From Paracamarosporium sp. OC-R06-R3 (taxonomy: Eukaryota > Ascomycota > Dothideomycetes > Pleosporales > Didymosphaeriaceae): a stretch of 64,000 nucleotides of DNA. The notes beneath the pieces were generated by a model that did no database searches, was not told the origin of the DNA, and was given only the letters and a program-made list of their open reading frames with translations. The number at the start of each line of letters is the position of its first letter. Position 1 is the first letter of the stretch. This document shows positions 10,867 to 22,415 of the stretch, piece after piece. The DNA is taken from assembly GCA_019828545.1 (NCBI GenBank), contig JACVRA010000044.1:62001-126000 (forward strand), in the 5' to 3' direction. The position numbers and the translations under genes were made by a program.

Positions 10867-12400
10867 ATGCCAAAGTACTCCAATCCCTATGCGCGCGTAG
10901 GCGACGCCAAGCTGCTCTCGGAAGACTTCGCCCGCAGGGAAGACGCAAAGGATGACCTGAGCAAGCTGCGCGCCGAGTTTGTCATTCCGACCAAGGGCGA
11001 CCTGAACAACAACCGCTACGGGCCAAGAGAGAACCAGGCAGACCATGCCGATGAAGAATCGATATACTTGTGTGGAAACTCGTTAGGCCTGCAGCCCCGC
11101 CGCACCCGTGAGTACGTGGATCGCTATCTCGATACTTGGGCATCCAAGGGCGTCTTTGGCCACTTCAAGACTCTGGAGGGCGGCCATCCGCCATGGCTCG
11201 ACTTGGACGACGCGCTCAAGGAACAGACGGCCAAGATCGTGGGAGCTCTTCCTAGCGAAGTCGTCGTCATGGAGACATTGACGGCCAACCTGCACCTCCT
11301 CATGTCAAGCTTTTACAAACCCACGCCTGATCGGTACAAGATCATCATCGAGGGCAAGGCCTTCCCAAGTGACCATGTGAGTTTCTTAACCAGCCTCCCG
11401 TCAGCATGCATGGCTCACACTTCACCAGTATGCCGCTCAATCCCAGCTCGCACACCACAACATTCCCTCCTCCGCCCTCGTCACCATCACACCACCCTCG
11501 CCCGAGTCCCCCTACCTTACAACCGAACACATCCTTTCCGTCATCTCTCAACACCACGCCTCCACCGCACTTGTTCTCCTTCCAGGCATTCAGTTTTATT
11601 CAGGCCAGTTCTTCGACATCGAGCTCATAACCCGACACTGCCACGGCCTAGGCATAATTGTCGGTTGGGATCTCGCACATGCTGTTGGTAACGTGCCGCT
11701 CAAACTTCACGATTGGAATGTCGACTTTGCCGCATGGTGCAACTACAAATACATGAACGGCGGGCCGGGCGTCATAGGCGGGCTCTTTGTGCACAACAAC
11801 CACGGCAAGGTCGAACAAGCCACAGTGGACGGCAACGGTGACCCAAAACACGACAATGACACACAGCTTATCTACAGGCCCCGTCTGAGCGGCTGGTGGG
11901 GCAGCGACAAGAGCAGCCGCTTCCGCATGGAGAACCGATTCGTCCCGATCCCCGGCGCAAGCGGGTTTCAACTTAGCAACCCTAGCGCATTGGACATGAC
12001 ATCGGTCCTCGCGAGCTTGGACGTGTTTTCACTAACATCAATCGAAGCCCTGCGGGCACGTAGCCTACGCCTCACTGCATACCTCGAAGAGCGCCTCTTG
12101 CGGTATGACAATAAGGCACCGCCATACAGGATCATCACACCTACCAACCCTGCTGAGCGTGGCGCGCAACTCAGTGTGCTGCTGAATCCAGGTCTTTTGG
12201 ACCATGTCCTGGAGTATATTGAAGAGCATGGCGTTGTTGTCGACGAGCGGAAGCCAGATGTTCTGCGCGTGGCGCCCGCTCCACTTTACAACTCCTTCTG
12301 GGACGTGCATCGCTTCATTGTCATCTTCCAGGAAGGGTGCCGGAGAGCCATTGCACGTATAGACAACGAAGTCGCAGTGACGGTTAACGGCGCTGTCTGA
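10867..12400 (+). CDS. BNA5: Kynureninase
   Basis: This PLP enzyme cleaves 3-hydroxykynurenine (and kynurenine) to 3-hydroxyanthranilate and alanine in the de novo NAD pathway. Exons 10867-11376 and 11429-12400 give 493 residues across a 52 nt intron (GACCAT/GTGAGT, CACCAG/TATGCC). Family blocks are clear: YLCGNSLGLQP, YLDTWASKGVFGHF, the VVVMETLTANLHLLMSSFY phosphate-pocket region, GIIVGWDLAHAVGN with the PLP-ring Asp, and WCNYKYMNGGPG, where Lys277 should form the Schiff base. The C-terminal segment PDVLRVAPAPLYNSFWDV is also standard. Length is slightly above the usual 460-480 residues. Confidence 0.95.
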
Positions 12401-14055
12401 TCGACCGTCAGATTGGAGTCTCACTTTCGGCCACCTTCGCTGGTATACTCGGTGGAAAATTGTTGTACGTGTAATCAGTGTGTATCCTTTACCTTACAGC
12501 GTTTTAATTCCTTTTCGCTTCTGTGATATCACATATACCCGGGCAAAAGTTTATTGGTACCAGCACGCTACCTCTATATAGTAATAGTTTAATGCAAATA
12601 GTAATTTTGGCTGTCCTCGTCTAAGCTTCACCATCTTTTTCTGTCTGGAATGCAATAATGCATTCTCTGATAACGGTATGAACAATTCATACGCTTGAGT
12701 TCACTACAAGTTGTCTTTCTTCGTTGCCACCTACGGATATGTTGGCTATGTCGAGCCTGAGCACGAATGCTGGTATCCTCTTGACGGGTTCTAGTATTCG
12801 TGCTCAGATCAAGGGCGGATGATCGGGCGACTATAGTTAATTTAACATGCTCGAGAAGTAATAAGCATAGCGAGATAATTCCTTCTGCTGCCGCTGATAT
12901 GAGCAGCACAACAGCAACCACCACAATCGACGGTAGCCGTAATTGTCACGATAAGCCCCTTTTTCGGATGTTTTGTGGACGTTGCGTTATGGAATGAGCC
13001 ATCAAGGTCTGTGGGCGAAGGAGTACAGGGAATGTGAGGGACGTGGTACACAAGGGATGTAAGACAGCGTGACGAGCATACGGAAATTGCAGGAGTCTCA
13101 AGGATTGTGTGGTTGTGTAACTGGGACGGGATGGGGTTGTGCTCTGTACGATGAGTCGCTTGCTACAAGCCAACTCTCTAGGTTCACCTCCTTTTGGGCT
13201 TTATCGCTGATTATCGGTAGCAAGTATGATACCCACAATCGTTGGGTTGCCCTACAAATTGGCTCTGAAGTCATCTCGCTGCTCTTCAGGGTAAAAGGTC
13301 ATTTTGATCTAATGCAAAAGCAACTCCGAAGCCCAATGCTTCGTCGAGTAGACTTGTTAGACAATCAACTACCAAATCGTTTATCTGATTTGGTGACGCT
13401 TCTCAAAGTCCACCGAATCATTTACTTCAACAAAACGTTCGACCTAGATCTAAATTATCTTTAATAATCTACAGTGTTAGATGAGAGACAGCATGGATTA
13501 TATCCAACCAATTGTAGTGCGGCATCCATCAAAAACCCAAAAGATGCAGACGAGCTTGTCCCGCTCTGCTTAGACGAGTTTATGTTCGGCATATCAGAGA
13601 TGCATGCATTATGGTATCGACCTCAAGGGGGAAAGAGTCATGTAGTCGAGCTTATCTCGTCATCGTCGAATGAGCCGTCAAAAGATCTACCACCTATATT
13701 ACGGGTACCTGCCACCTATGGTGGGCTATACAAGTTGACAAATACAGTGCTTTCGACCGAAGATTGGCAATCTACCAAGGAGGCACGAGATCCTGGAGTG
13801 GTTCAAAACTACCAATACGCGGTTGGCTTATGCGCACAATTACCTCTCATTTTACATCTGTGAAGGGGTATAATGCGAGGCCTGAAGCAAGCGAGAACTA
13901 CCTGACGGTACGCCACGACATCTTTTTCATGGTCATCATACATGCCGAATATGGACCACAACAATACTATTGAGAGGAACTACTCCTGCTATATTCTCAA
14001 TCACTTCTCCTCGCATCCAGAATATACTCGTATCGACCAAACGATGCCGGAAACG
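12401..14055. other. Gene-poor stretch with unassigned open frames
   Basis: No gene can be supported. On the plus strand two frames in the same phase (13069-13464, 131 codons; 13474-13863, 129 codons) are separated by two stop codons; the second has no ATG at its start. On the minus strand 12924-12628 encodes a hydrophobic helix (VVAVVLLISAAAEGIISLCLLLL) followed by a basic tail, but no start or upstream exon could be joined convincingly. These may be relics or a gene whose introns I could not resolve. Confidence 0.4.
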
Positions 14056-14562
14056 CTAACGCCACAATCCTCTGTACAACGCTCCTATCAACAAGTTACC
14101 CAAGACTAGCATTGGCTTAGACGCAAACCCCGAGTACTCGGGCCCTTTGGCAGCCAAGTAGTGAAGCGAAACGACAGCCATAAGATCCAGCATAGCATAC
14201 ATCCTATACACGCTCCTGCGCGTCTCAATTGCCGTAGGTGAATTAGGCAGACCGAGCGCTGTAATGAAGGTGATGCCAACCCATAGCATGCCGAAAAACT
14301 GCATGAGGGTCACGAGCGAAGGCGAGATTGGGACGCCCTCTGCGAGGAAGACGGAAAGAACCTTGCGTGGAAGGAAGACGAGGAAGATTGATTCAACAAT
14401 GTTTCCGGTGACCTCGATGGCGAAGAATAGGCGAAGAATACGGCCGGGATGCTCGGGGTCGATACGGTGGGGAAGGTTCTCTGGGTGAATGATCGTAGGC
14501 ATGTTGTCTGATTGCGGTAGCAGTGGCTCGGCAGCAGACGAAGGAGACGTTTTATGCGACAT
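14056..14562 (-). CDS. Small four-helix membrane protein, function unknown
   Basis: The intronless frame from the ATG at 14562 gives 168 residues. The frame stays open 28 codons further upstream, but MSHKTSPSS is the better start because upstream codons look non-coding. After a hydrophilic head of about 40 residues come helices near 44-66 (LRLFFAIEVTGNIVESIFLVFL), 83-105 (SLVTLMQFFGMLWVGITFITAL), 122-138 (MYAMLDLMAVVSLHYLA) and 148-163 (PMLVLGNLLIGALY). I do not recognise the family; layout and composition are those of a genuine small integral membrane protein. Confidence 0.65.
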   Translation of the reverse strand: MSHKTSPSSAAEPLLPQSDNMPTIIHPENLPHRIDPEHPGRILRLFFAIEVTGNIVESIFLVFLPRKVLSVFLAEGVPISPSLVTLMQFFGMLWVGITFITALGLPNSPTAIETRRSVYRMYAMLDLMAVVSLHYLAAKGPEYSGFASKPMLVLGNLLIGALYRGLWR

Positions 14563-15170
14563 GAGAGTATATTTGAATTGAAGAGCTGTTGGTGAGCAGA
14601 CTGAGATTTTTTGGGCTTTTTTATATCTACACCAGTATCGTACCATCGTACTATAGCAACCTATACGAGCGTCGCAGCATTAGTCGGAGAATCCTCGCTT
14701 GCTTATTCGCTATAAGTATTATGCTTTCCATGCACGCTAAGCTGGAGCTGAAAGTAAGGCTGGCTGAGTAGTCGCGAGGCTGCACTAAACGAAGCGGCTG
14801 CATGTGAGTGCCGAACGATTCCAGTAAAGAGGGGTTGCAGCACACCCATTACGAAAGATATCACAAATAATTGCCACCCAACTAGATCACACCGCGCAAC
14901 CTTCCGATTACCCTGCATATCGTTTGCAGAGAAGGCCAGCCCCAGCTAGATGCGTCTCTCAGCCATCAAACAAAGAAATAGTGTAGTAGACCTCACCATC
15001 AGCTGGCTCATACTTGGGTGTGGCTGGCTGAGTAAATTGAAAGCTCGTGATGATGATATGGAGACGGTGAAGACTAATCTTAATGATTGATAAGGAAAGG
15101 GTAGGAGTCTTGCAATTGCAAGTTTCATTACCTACATCTTTGTTCTAGGTTCAGCAGATACATCAAAGTC
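14563..15170. other. Divergent intergenic region
   Basis: This separates the small membrane protein and the lactone oxidase, both starting here in opposite directions. No gene, repeat or strong promoter element stands out. Confidence 0.5.
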
Positions 15171-16826
15171 ATGGCGACACACGAAAAGAGTACCACTGAG
15201 GTTCTCGCAACCTTGATCCAAGATCCTAAAAACACGGATCATCTCAATGAATTGAAGAAGCGGATCGCTGCTGGCGACGGCACCCTAGATCATGCAGCGC
15301 ATTCGCTTGTCTCGTCGCTTCCCGAAGTACCCTCCTTCAGCAAGCTCTCAAGCTGGTTTGGATCCAAGACATGGGCAAATTGCATCAATCAGCAAACCTG
15401 CTATCCCGGCGAAATCCGGAAGCCGAAACATTTGAGCGACATTGTCCAAGCTGTCAACGACGCGAGACAGAACAAGACTACAGTACGCGCCGTTGGATCT
15501 GGACACTCTTTTTCCGACGTCGCACCAGTGTACAAGGGCGGAATTCTTTTGGACCCGCACCGTATGCACAAGGTTCTGGAGATAGACTCGGATTTGCTCA
15601 AGAAACCTCAAGAAGCCAGCACTCTGTTCGCTGTGGAAAGTGGCATTACCATCCAAGATCTAAACACAGCACTGGATGAGAATGGTTTGGCACTCGCGAA
15701 CATGGGTGCTTACGACGGCCAGACTCTCGCAGGTGCTATTTCTACAGGTACACACGGAACTGGTGTCAGCTTGGGACCCATCGCTAGCAGTGTACGAGCG
15801 ATTGTTCTGGTCTCTGAAAGCGGGACCGTGTTTCAAATCGAGCCGTCTGGTGGCATCTCAGATCCCAATACTTTTAAATCCAAGGTTCCTGACCGGACAC
15901 TGAAGCAGGATGACGACTGGTTCAGAACAGTGTTAGTGAGTATGGGTTGTACCGGGATCATCTATTCCTACATCCTCGAAGTAGTCCCGGCATACTACCT
16001 GGTGGAAAGCAGGACACTCAGTTCGTGGGAGACGGTCAAGAATGATCTTGCTTTCGTCCAAGGAGCACCTCTGCCCAAGGTTCTCACGGACAATCGGCAC
16101 TACGAAGTCGACATCAATCCTTACCCCGTAGACGGAATCCATTCATGCATTGTTCAAACAAAGAACATTGCCGATACCGACGAACCTAGCGGCGGGCGTG
16201 GATTCAAAAACTGGATCGCTGGTATATTGGCTGGTTGTCCGCTCGCTGAGTCCTGGCTCGTGTGGTTCTTGAACCTCTGGCCGACGACCAGTCCCGAGAT
16301 CATCAACAATGCTCTCAATTCGCTTGTCGATCAGGACTATATCGACAAGAGCTACAATGTGCTCAACATTGGTGCTGTGGACAACATACAAGCTCTGGCC
16401 ATGGAGCTCTCGTACCCTGTTGACGAGAATCTTGTTGATGCGATTGACGACTTACTCGCAACATACGAGGACGAGGCGAAGAAAATGAATTGGTACATGG
16501 CCGGCCCCATTGCTCTACGCTTTGTCGATGCCTCAGATGCGTACCTGGCTCCTCAACAAGGCCGCATTACTTGCATGGTGGAGTTAGATATGTTGGTAGG
16601 CATCAAGAGTGGCGACAAATTGCTGAAGGCAATTACGAAGCGGGTGCAGGCAAGTAATCCTAAGGTCAGGGTCCACTGGGGTTTGGATCTTGACACCGTG
16701 GGGAGCGAAGTCGTGGAACGCTACTCGGAGTTTCCAAAATGGTTCAAGGTGTACTCAGATTTGAATGTCACGGGAATCTTCAACAGTCCGTTCACTGGCA
16801 GAATTGGGATATCTACGAATGTTTGA
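15171..16826 (+). CDS. FAD-linked sugar-1,4-lactone oxidase (D-arabinono/L-gulono-lactone oxidase type)
   Basis: The enzyme is expected to oxidise an aldonolactone with O2, as in erythroascorbate synthesis, or a related sugar acid. The single-exon frame gives 551 residues. A PCMH-type FAD domain starts near residue 75: YPGEIRKPKHLSDIVQAV, then VRAVGSGHSFSD, where His112 is the expected covalent FAD attachment, then GQTLAGAISTGTHGTG. The C-terminal half carries an ALO-type domain ending with the HWG segment (VRVHWGLDLD). The 74-residue N-terminal extension is not seen in yeast Alo1. No signal peptide or transmembrane helix is apparent. The exact substrate cannot be told from sequence. Confidence 0.8.
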   Translation: MATHEKSTTEVLATLIQDPKNTDHLNELKKRIAAGDGTLDHAAHSLVSSLPEVPSFSKLSSWFGSKTWANCINQQTCYPGEIRKPKHLSDIVQAVNDARQNKTTVRAVGSGHSFSDVAPVYKGGILLDPHRMHKVLEIDSDLLKKPQEASTLFAVESGITIQDLNTALDENGLALANMGAYDGQTLAGAISTGTHGTGVSLGPIASSVRAIVLVSESGTVFQIEPSGGISDPNTFKSKVPDRTLKQDDDWFRTVLVSMGCTGIIYSYILEVVPAYYLVESRTLSSWETVKNDLAFVQGAPLPKVLTDNRHYEVDINPYPVDGIHSCIVQTKNIADTDEPSGGRGFKNWIAGILAGCPLAESWLVWFLNLWPTTSPEIINNALNSLVDQDYIDKSYNVLNIGAVDNIQALAMELSYPVDENLVDAIDDLLATYEDEAKKMNWYMAGPIALRFVDASDAYLAPQQGRITCMVELDMLVGIKSGDKLLKAITKRVQASNPKVRVHWGLDLDTVGSEVVERYSEFPKWFKVYSDLNVTGIFNSPFTGRIGISTNV

Positions 16827-17240
16827 AGAGTGTTGGTATGACCAATCGCGACTGTGTAGGCGTTTCTCTGATGCTACTATCGCTCCTGATAGCTTTAATA
16901 TATGTCGTAATACATTTCCTCAGGCTGGTGCCATTGTCAGTGATATCTTTACCGTGTCAGTTCAATGCTGTGCTCCAAAGATGCCGTAGTACCACGTGTT
17001 ACTGCGTTTGAGGCAGTCATGTGGTATCACGCACAACTGCACGCTGTGACTTGTGTTGCAAGCACAGGAATCTCGCGCTTCTAATAAAGCTAGCTCCTTG
17101 GGAAGCCGGCATGCCGCAATCCCAACTTATTGTCGTAAAAATTGCCTTCAAGATTATTCGGAGCACATGGTGGAAATAGAATGAGATCTATGTCAAGTTT
17201 GTAATGTGAATCATCTTAGTACCCCATTTTTCTAATCCAG
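16827..17240. other. Intergenic after lactone oxidase
   Basis: No gene found. A CTAATCCAG string at 17232-17240 looks like a branch point plus acceptor and may precede the next open frame, but no donor exon was identified upstream. Confidence 0.4.
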
Positions 17241-17798
17241 TCAGGTACAAATGCTTTGCCTGGGACGACTTCTGCTCTTGCGTCCTCGATCGTAGAACGA
17301 TATCATGCAGCGCCCTCTCCGTGTATTGCAAACCTCAAATCAACGCACGCAGCACGCATCGAAGTTTGCAGTGTGGCTACATCTTTAGTGACCACACAAA
17401 GCTCCAAACTTGTGGAATCACCGCCTACAACGCGAAGCTGTCTTGATACGATGACCTACGGTACATTTGAGACAGCAATATCCACTCAAGCTACCGCAGT
17501 ACAGCCGCAGCAGAATGTTTCGCAGAGTGGTCCGACAACATCTGCGTTTGGAGATCTTGGAGATCAAACCCTGTTGTCGACTGAGACATGGATCGGGATA
17601 TGTGCTGGGGTGTCCATCGGGGTCTTCTTGGTTACCGGGGCCGCATTATTGCTCGTTATTCGCATGCGCCGAAGAAGAACAGCTCCAGAGTCAAGACACC
17701 CAGCACAAGACTCTCCGCTTAAGTTGATTCTTGATGAGAGAAGGGTTCACACATTGTTAGATATTTCAAGGTGCAGAGGACTGTCTGCCCTTACCTAG
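17241..17798 (+). pseudogene. Single-pass Ser/Thr-rich surface protein, 5' part missing or unresolved
   Basis: The open frame encodes a Ser/Thr-rich, glycosylation-prone segment, one strong transmembrane helix (WIGICAGVSIGVFLVTGAALLLVI) and an RMRRRR stop-transfer followed by a short cytosolic tail. This is the architecture of fungal wall-sensor-like proteins. The frame is open from about 17220 but has no ATG before the middle of the ectodomain. A plausible intron acceptor at 17240 suggests an upstream exon with the signal peptide, yet I found none. It is either a real gene with an unresolved first exon or a 5'-truncated relic. Confidence 0.35.
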
Positions 17799-18229
17799 AA
17801 CACTGCCGAATGAGAGAAATTTGACAATATGGCATGGTTCCAATTGACTAAGACTGAGTGTCGCAAAGGTGGCTGTAGTGTCTAAGAAGCATACCACATG
17901 CATGCACGGAGACTACTGCATGCAGAAATACTGTTCTAGATTCTATTCTGAAGAGTTGGTGGATCTTCAAACTCTCGAACGGTTGGAGTCGCGCGTGGAG
18001 ATGGTTCGCGCTAAAGTAGCCTTCTTTCAGCGGGCTTGGTGCACGGTCCATCCCAGCCTCGCCAATCATCAACACCAGCCACCCTCTTATCCTCCTGCCA
18101 TCGCAATAATTACAATACGCATCGCCACAATGCTTCGTATAAACCTCAAACCCTTGCATTTGGGAACGACTGTTCTCTCCACGCGAGCTCCTTGTACTGG
18201 CTTCACGATCCTCATTAACTGAGTCAACC
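17799..18229. other. Intergenic, upstream of secreted protein gene
   Basis: A 117-codon plus-strand frame is present but overlaps shadows on the other strand and has no recognisable features. No repeat seen. Confidence 0.45.
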
Positions 18230-18760
18230 ATGCAGCTTACATCGCTGTGCTTCACCTTGCTACTCTCGACTCTGGCCACTGGACTACCATTTGAGGATGC
18301 AGCAAAGAACCGCAACTTAGTACCACGCTCAAAGACCTATGCGGTCGTTAACGTGGATGGTGGCTCGTCAACGTCAGCACCTCAAGGAACAACCACCGTG
18401 ATAGACGATCAGACGAAAACCGTCCAAGTCACGGATGCTGCTTCAACAATCACCGATATGTCGACCACCACGAACACAGTAACAGCTACGGTCGTGCCTT
18501 CCTCGACATTAGATCCAGCCTCAGCGAACTCTTCCGACTCCGCCAATTCCACCCCGTTACCTTCAACTCAATCTTCGGTCCCTGCTCCGGCATCAACACC
18601 AAATACCACACGTCAGTCGCCGGTACCTACGACACAGCCAGAGCCAACTCCAGAAACCAGCTTAGTCACTGTGACTATCACAGAAAGTCCTGCGCCAACA
18701 CAATATTATGACAATGGACTCTGGCACACGAAGTACGCCATCAAAACTAAGTGGGATTGA
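18230..18760 (+). CDS. Secreted Ser/Thr/Pro-rich protein, function unknown
   Basis: The 176-residue product starts with a clear signal peptide (MQLTSLCFTLLLSTLATG). A VPRSK stretch near residue 32 could be a processing site. Residues 45-150 are dominated by Ser, Thr, Pro and Ala with valine-threonine alternation (TVTATVV, VTVTITE), typical of heavily O-glycosylated fungal secreted proteins. The C-terminus is different, with a compact YYDNGLWHTKYAIKTKWD block lacking any GPI-type hydrophobic tail, so it is probably released or bound non-covalently to the wall. No cysteine remains after signal cleavage. Family not recognised. Confidence 0.65.
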   Translation: MQLTSLCFTLLLSTLATGLPFEDAAKNRNLVPRSKTYAVVNVDGGSSTSAPQGTTTVIDDQTKTVQVTDAASTITDMSTTTNTVTATVVPSSTLDPASANSSDSANSTPLPSTQSSVPAPASTPNTTRQSPVPTTQPEPTPETSLVTVTITESPAPTQYYDNGLWHTKYAIKTKWD

Positions 18761-19997
18761 AGTATTGATCCCATTGTCATGATGTTGCTGTACCGCCATG
18801 GTGAAGGATGAGGTGCGGGTGTGCTTTTCTTGAACATACTTTGTTACAGGTGGATTGAACGAGTGATACTCGGCTAAGTTGATGAGATTCCACCCCGAGG
18901 ATGAGACATGGGATGATGTACGATTGAATGCATTGGGATGGCGTTCGACATGATAATGCAGTGCGCAAGGACATGAATTGGAATACTTAAGTAATTTAAC
19001 ATAGCAACAACGTTTTCGAGCAGACATACATCTTACAGATTAGCATTCAACTACATGCTCTGTGCTTAATTATTATAGAAGAGTCAACAATCGGAGCATA
19101 TCGACCCAGTTGTGGCAGAAGTTCTCATGACCTTTGCTGTGGCTTCTATTCCCAACTTACCGATGACTGATTGAAGATATCATAGCTGAACAAGCATACA
19201 ACGTAACCAAGACGAAGAATTTGTATGTCATTGTGCTTTCTAAGGGGAAGGAGTAGAAAGGAACAGCCACGAGAACGCTATATGCGGGCAAGATTGATTT
19301 TCTGCACGCGTTATGAAAATATAACTGTTGCCTATAAAGAGCTGTAAAGTCATCATACATATTACTGCGTTTAGTAGATTACGTGCGCCCGTTAGTTGTG
19401 AGTATAGTGGATTTTAGAGGCTCAACCCGCAGTCCTGCTGCTGCTGAAATGTGATCATTGCAGGGAAGCTCCACGGCGTGTTAGTTGCGGTGTTACCTCA
19501 GTGGTGGAATAATCCCCAGAACAGTCGGCCGAGATCGTACCGATGAGCGGGTCGACCTTGAAGTAGTACACAGTACCTTTTGCGCCAGTCCAAAACAAGG
19601 AAAACGCTCACTCTCCATGCATTCACCCCATGGGGACTCCTGATACCCCGAAGGTGGAATGTCCAATCGCCGTGGGAGTACCCATTACTTGCCGCAAAAC
19701 GCAAGTTCTGAGATGGTGATCGAATGTCATGTGAGACTGCAAAGGTACAACATGGGCTAACATGACCCCGCGTATCATTCGGCTGATAGATCCCCACATG
19801 CAGATCATACCCCAGCAACCTGGGATGAGCGGGCAAGGGGGAAAGTCGGACGATACGTGATCAACGAGTCACTATGGAATCTTGCATACATAGTCTGAGC
19901 GGCATTGCGACCGTCCAAGCCCCACGGACAGACCGCGCAAAGAAATCGTGATCATTCTTCGAACCATCACCTGAACGGGAGTCTCAAGGTTGCCATC
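18761..19997. other. Long intergenic stretch
   Basis: No supported gene. A minus-strand frame at 19836-19498 (112 codons) shows no domain or signal peptide. The final few hundred bases are upstream of the sugar transporter. Confidence 0.5.
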
Positions 19998-21831
19998 ATG
20001 ACAGCTTTCGCTCGCGCAAAGGAAGATAGGCCTACCCCGCCGGAAGTTGTATGTCTGCCCACTTTGCGCTAATGAGCCTTTCAATGACATGAGGCATTGT
20101 AGTACAACTGGCGTGTGTACACCATGGCACTTGTGATCAGTATGGGAGTCCTGACCTATGGTTACGATTCTTCGTTTATTGGCACGACTATCACGCAGAA
20201 AAGCTTTCAACGTGACTTTGGCATGGACACAATGAGCAAGAAAGAGAAGGACGATGTTTCGAGTAATCTCACTTCAATCTGTTCGTTTTTTAATGCCCGC
20301 TGCGCTGTAAATCAGAAGTAACAATTGTTCAGACTCCGCCGGCGGGTTTTTTGGAGCCCTCTTCGCCTTTTTCTCACTTGAACTTCTTGGCCGTCGCATG
20401 ACGGTCATCCTATCGGATATCGTATTCATTGTCGGTGCCCTTTTCTGTACGATCGGAACCGTTCCATCGCATTCCCTCGGCCTCATCTACACAGGGCGTC
20501 TCTTGACTGGCCTCGGCGTTGGCGGCATTGCAGCAGTATCGCCAATCTACATCGCTGAAATCTCGCCACCAGCTATTCGCGGACGGTTGACCGGCTTCTT
20601 CGAATCATTTTATCAAGTCGGCGCGGTGATCGGTTTCTGGATAAACTACGGCATTGTACATAACATGGATTCGAACGACTCGAATGCCTGGCGGATTCCT
20701 ATGGCTGTCCAGCTCATTCCGGCAGGATTCCTTGCGCTTATGGTGCCGCTACTGAAGGAGAGTCCTACATGGCTACTCAAGCGTGGGCGCGAGGAGGAAG
20801 CGTACCAGATATATAGTTTCATTCGGATGCTGCCGGCCGACCACGAGTATATCATCGAAGACGTGAGTTTCGTTCAGGAGCAAATCACAAAGGAGCGTGC
20901 AGCTCTGGCAGGCTCTGCCAACACTACGTTAGGCGAAGTGATAAAGGGCACAGCAAGGGAGAGTGCGCTCAAAGGCATGCGAAATCGCTTCCTACTCGTC
21001 TTCCTTATGTTTATGTGGCAGGCGTGGTCCGGAGCTGCGGCAATTAACTGTAAGTACATCATTTACAAGCGTTACTAGCACACTGTATATGTTGAATAAC
21101 CGAATGAGCAGACTATTCACCCACAATTTTCACCTCAATCGGCCTCACAGATGTCACACTATGGACAGGTATCTACGGGGTCATCAAAGCGGCCGGGTCG
21201 ATCATCTTCTTCACCTGGTTCATCGACAAGTTCGGACGGAAATGGCCATGGATCGTGTCATCTCTTGCTTGCGCTTTCTGCCAATACTATTTGGCAGTGT
21301 ACATTGCAGTCGGACACCCGAAGACTGGTGTTCCACAGTCGACATCGACGGTGGCAGGCGGGAAAGGTGCTACGGCAATGATTATGATTTTTGGAGCCGT
21401 TTGGAGTTTTGGGGCAAATGGGCTCCCGTGGATCATCTCGGCTGAGATCTTTCCTTCTTCTTTGAGGTCTATATCTGGTGTAAGTACCACAGCAGGGCGA
21501 CGATGACCATGTTCCAGGCTAATAACTTCAACAGCCATTCAGTGCTATGAGCGTTTGGCTCTGGACCTATGTGGTCACAAGAGCACTACCAAGCATGTAC
21601 TCGTCTATGGGATGGGGCGTGTATGTGTTTTTCGCAACATGCTTGGTTTGCGCAAGTGCCTATGCGTTCTTCTTCATCCATGAAACGAAGGGCCTACGCG
21701 TTGACCAGATGGATGAGCTTTTTGGCTTCGATAAGGAACACCAGGTACATGCACAGAGTGCCAAAGCTTTTGAGGGTACTGGACATGAGAAAGAGGTTAA
21801 GGTAGGAGTTGAGAGGAGGGAAGTTGCGTGA
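19998..21831 (+). CDS. MFS sugar transporter, quinate-permease-like
   Basis: This is a 12-helix proton-coupled sugar porter of the plasma membrane. Exons 19998-20048, 20103-20280, 20333-21049, 21112-21479 and 21535-21831 give 536 residues; all four introns (52-62 nt) keep frame. The N-terminus (KEDRPTPPEVYNWRVYT, then GYDSSFIGTTI) resembles the QutD/Qa-y quinate permease branch. Sugar porter signatures are intact: LELLGRRMT, GRLLTGLGVGGIAAVSPIYIAE, KESPTWLLKRGR, FGRKWPW and HETKGL. No quinate catabolic enzyme lies beside it, so the substrate remains inferred; a general hexose or inositol transporter is possible. Confidence 0.85.
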
Positions 21832-22415
21832 GCCTCACGTGTTCAAAGTGCAAGCTATCCTGTCAGACGTCATAGTAGACCTTGAAGTAGTTATATTGTA
21901 TATGTATCACTATGAGGGGTTTTTATAACTAAAAGGTTTAACAATAAAGGGGGTGTTTTGCCCATGCACTCAGAAACCATAAGGGCAACAAAGGGTAGCC
22001 CGAGGGGCTAGATCAGAAAGTGTTTGAAGTAGTTACATAGTCGAAGTGATTACCAGAGTATTCACTTTGGATTTGTATCATTTTGTACCAAGGGGTATGC
22101 CGAATTTGCGTCAAAAACAACACTCTACATTCACTTTGGATAGATTTCGTTTAGAGCCCCAAAGTCCACATGTCGCGCACGCTTAGCTACCAACTAGTAA
22201 AATGACCACCTACAAATTGGAACAATTAGAACAGGATAAAATAGGTCTCCGATGCCGAGAACGGTTGATGGTGGAGGTGGTGAACGATGACGACGCTCAG
22301 AGCTTGAGCTGATCCCTGTTCCCCGCCAAGCCACTCACACGGGCAGCAGCTCACACGGTGCGCTACCCCATCTCTCCGCACCACTGCGCCCAGATCCCAC
22401 GTTTCGATACACACA
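21832..22415. other. Intergenic before VPS35
   Basis: No gene found. The motif ATTCACTTTGGAT occurs twice, near 22060 and 22130, as a short direct repeat. Confidence 0.5.

Noticed and set aside
10121..10955. Long open frames on both strands across ISA2 and its promoter
   Set aside because: They are GC-rich shadows of the ISA2 exon and promoter, full of Arg and Ala, with no family pattern.
19498..19836. 112-codon minus-strand frame in the gap before the sugar transporter
   Set aside because: No signal peptide, helix or recognisable domain, and no good splice or start context.
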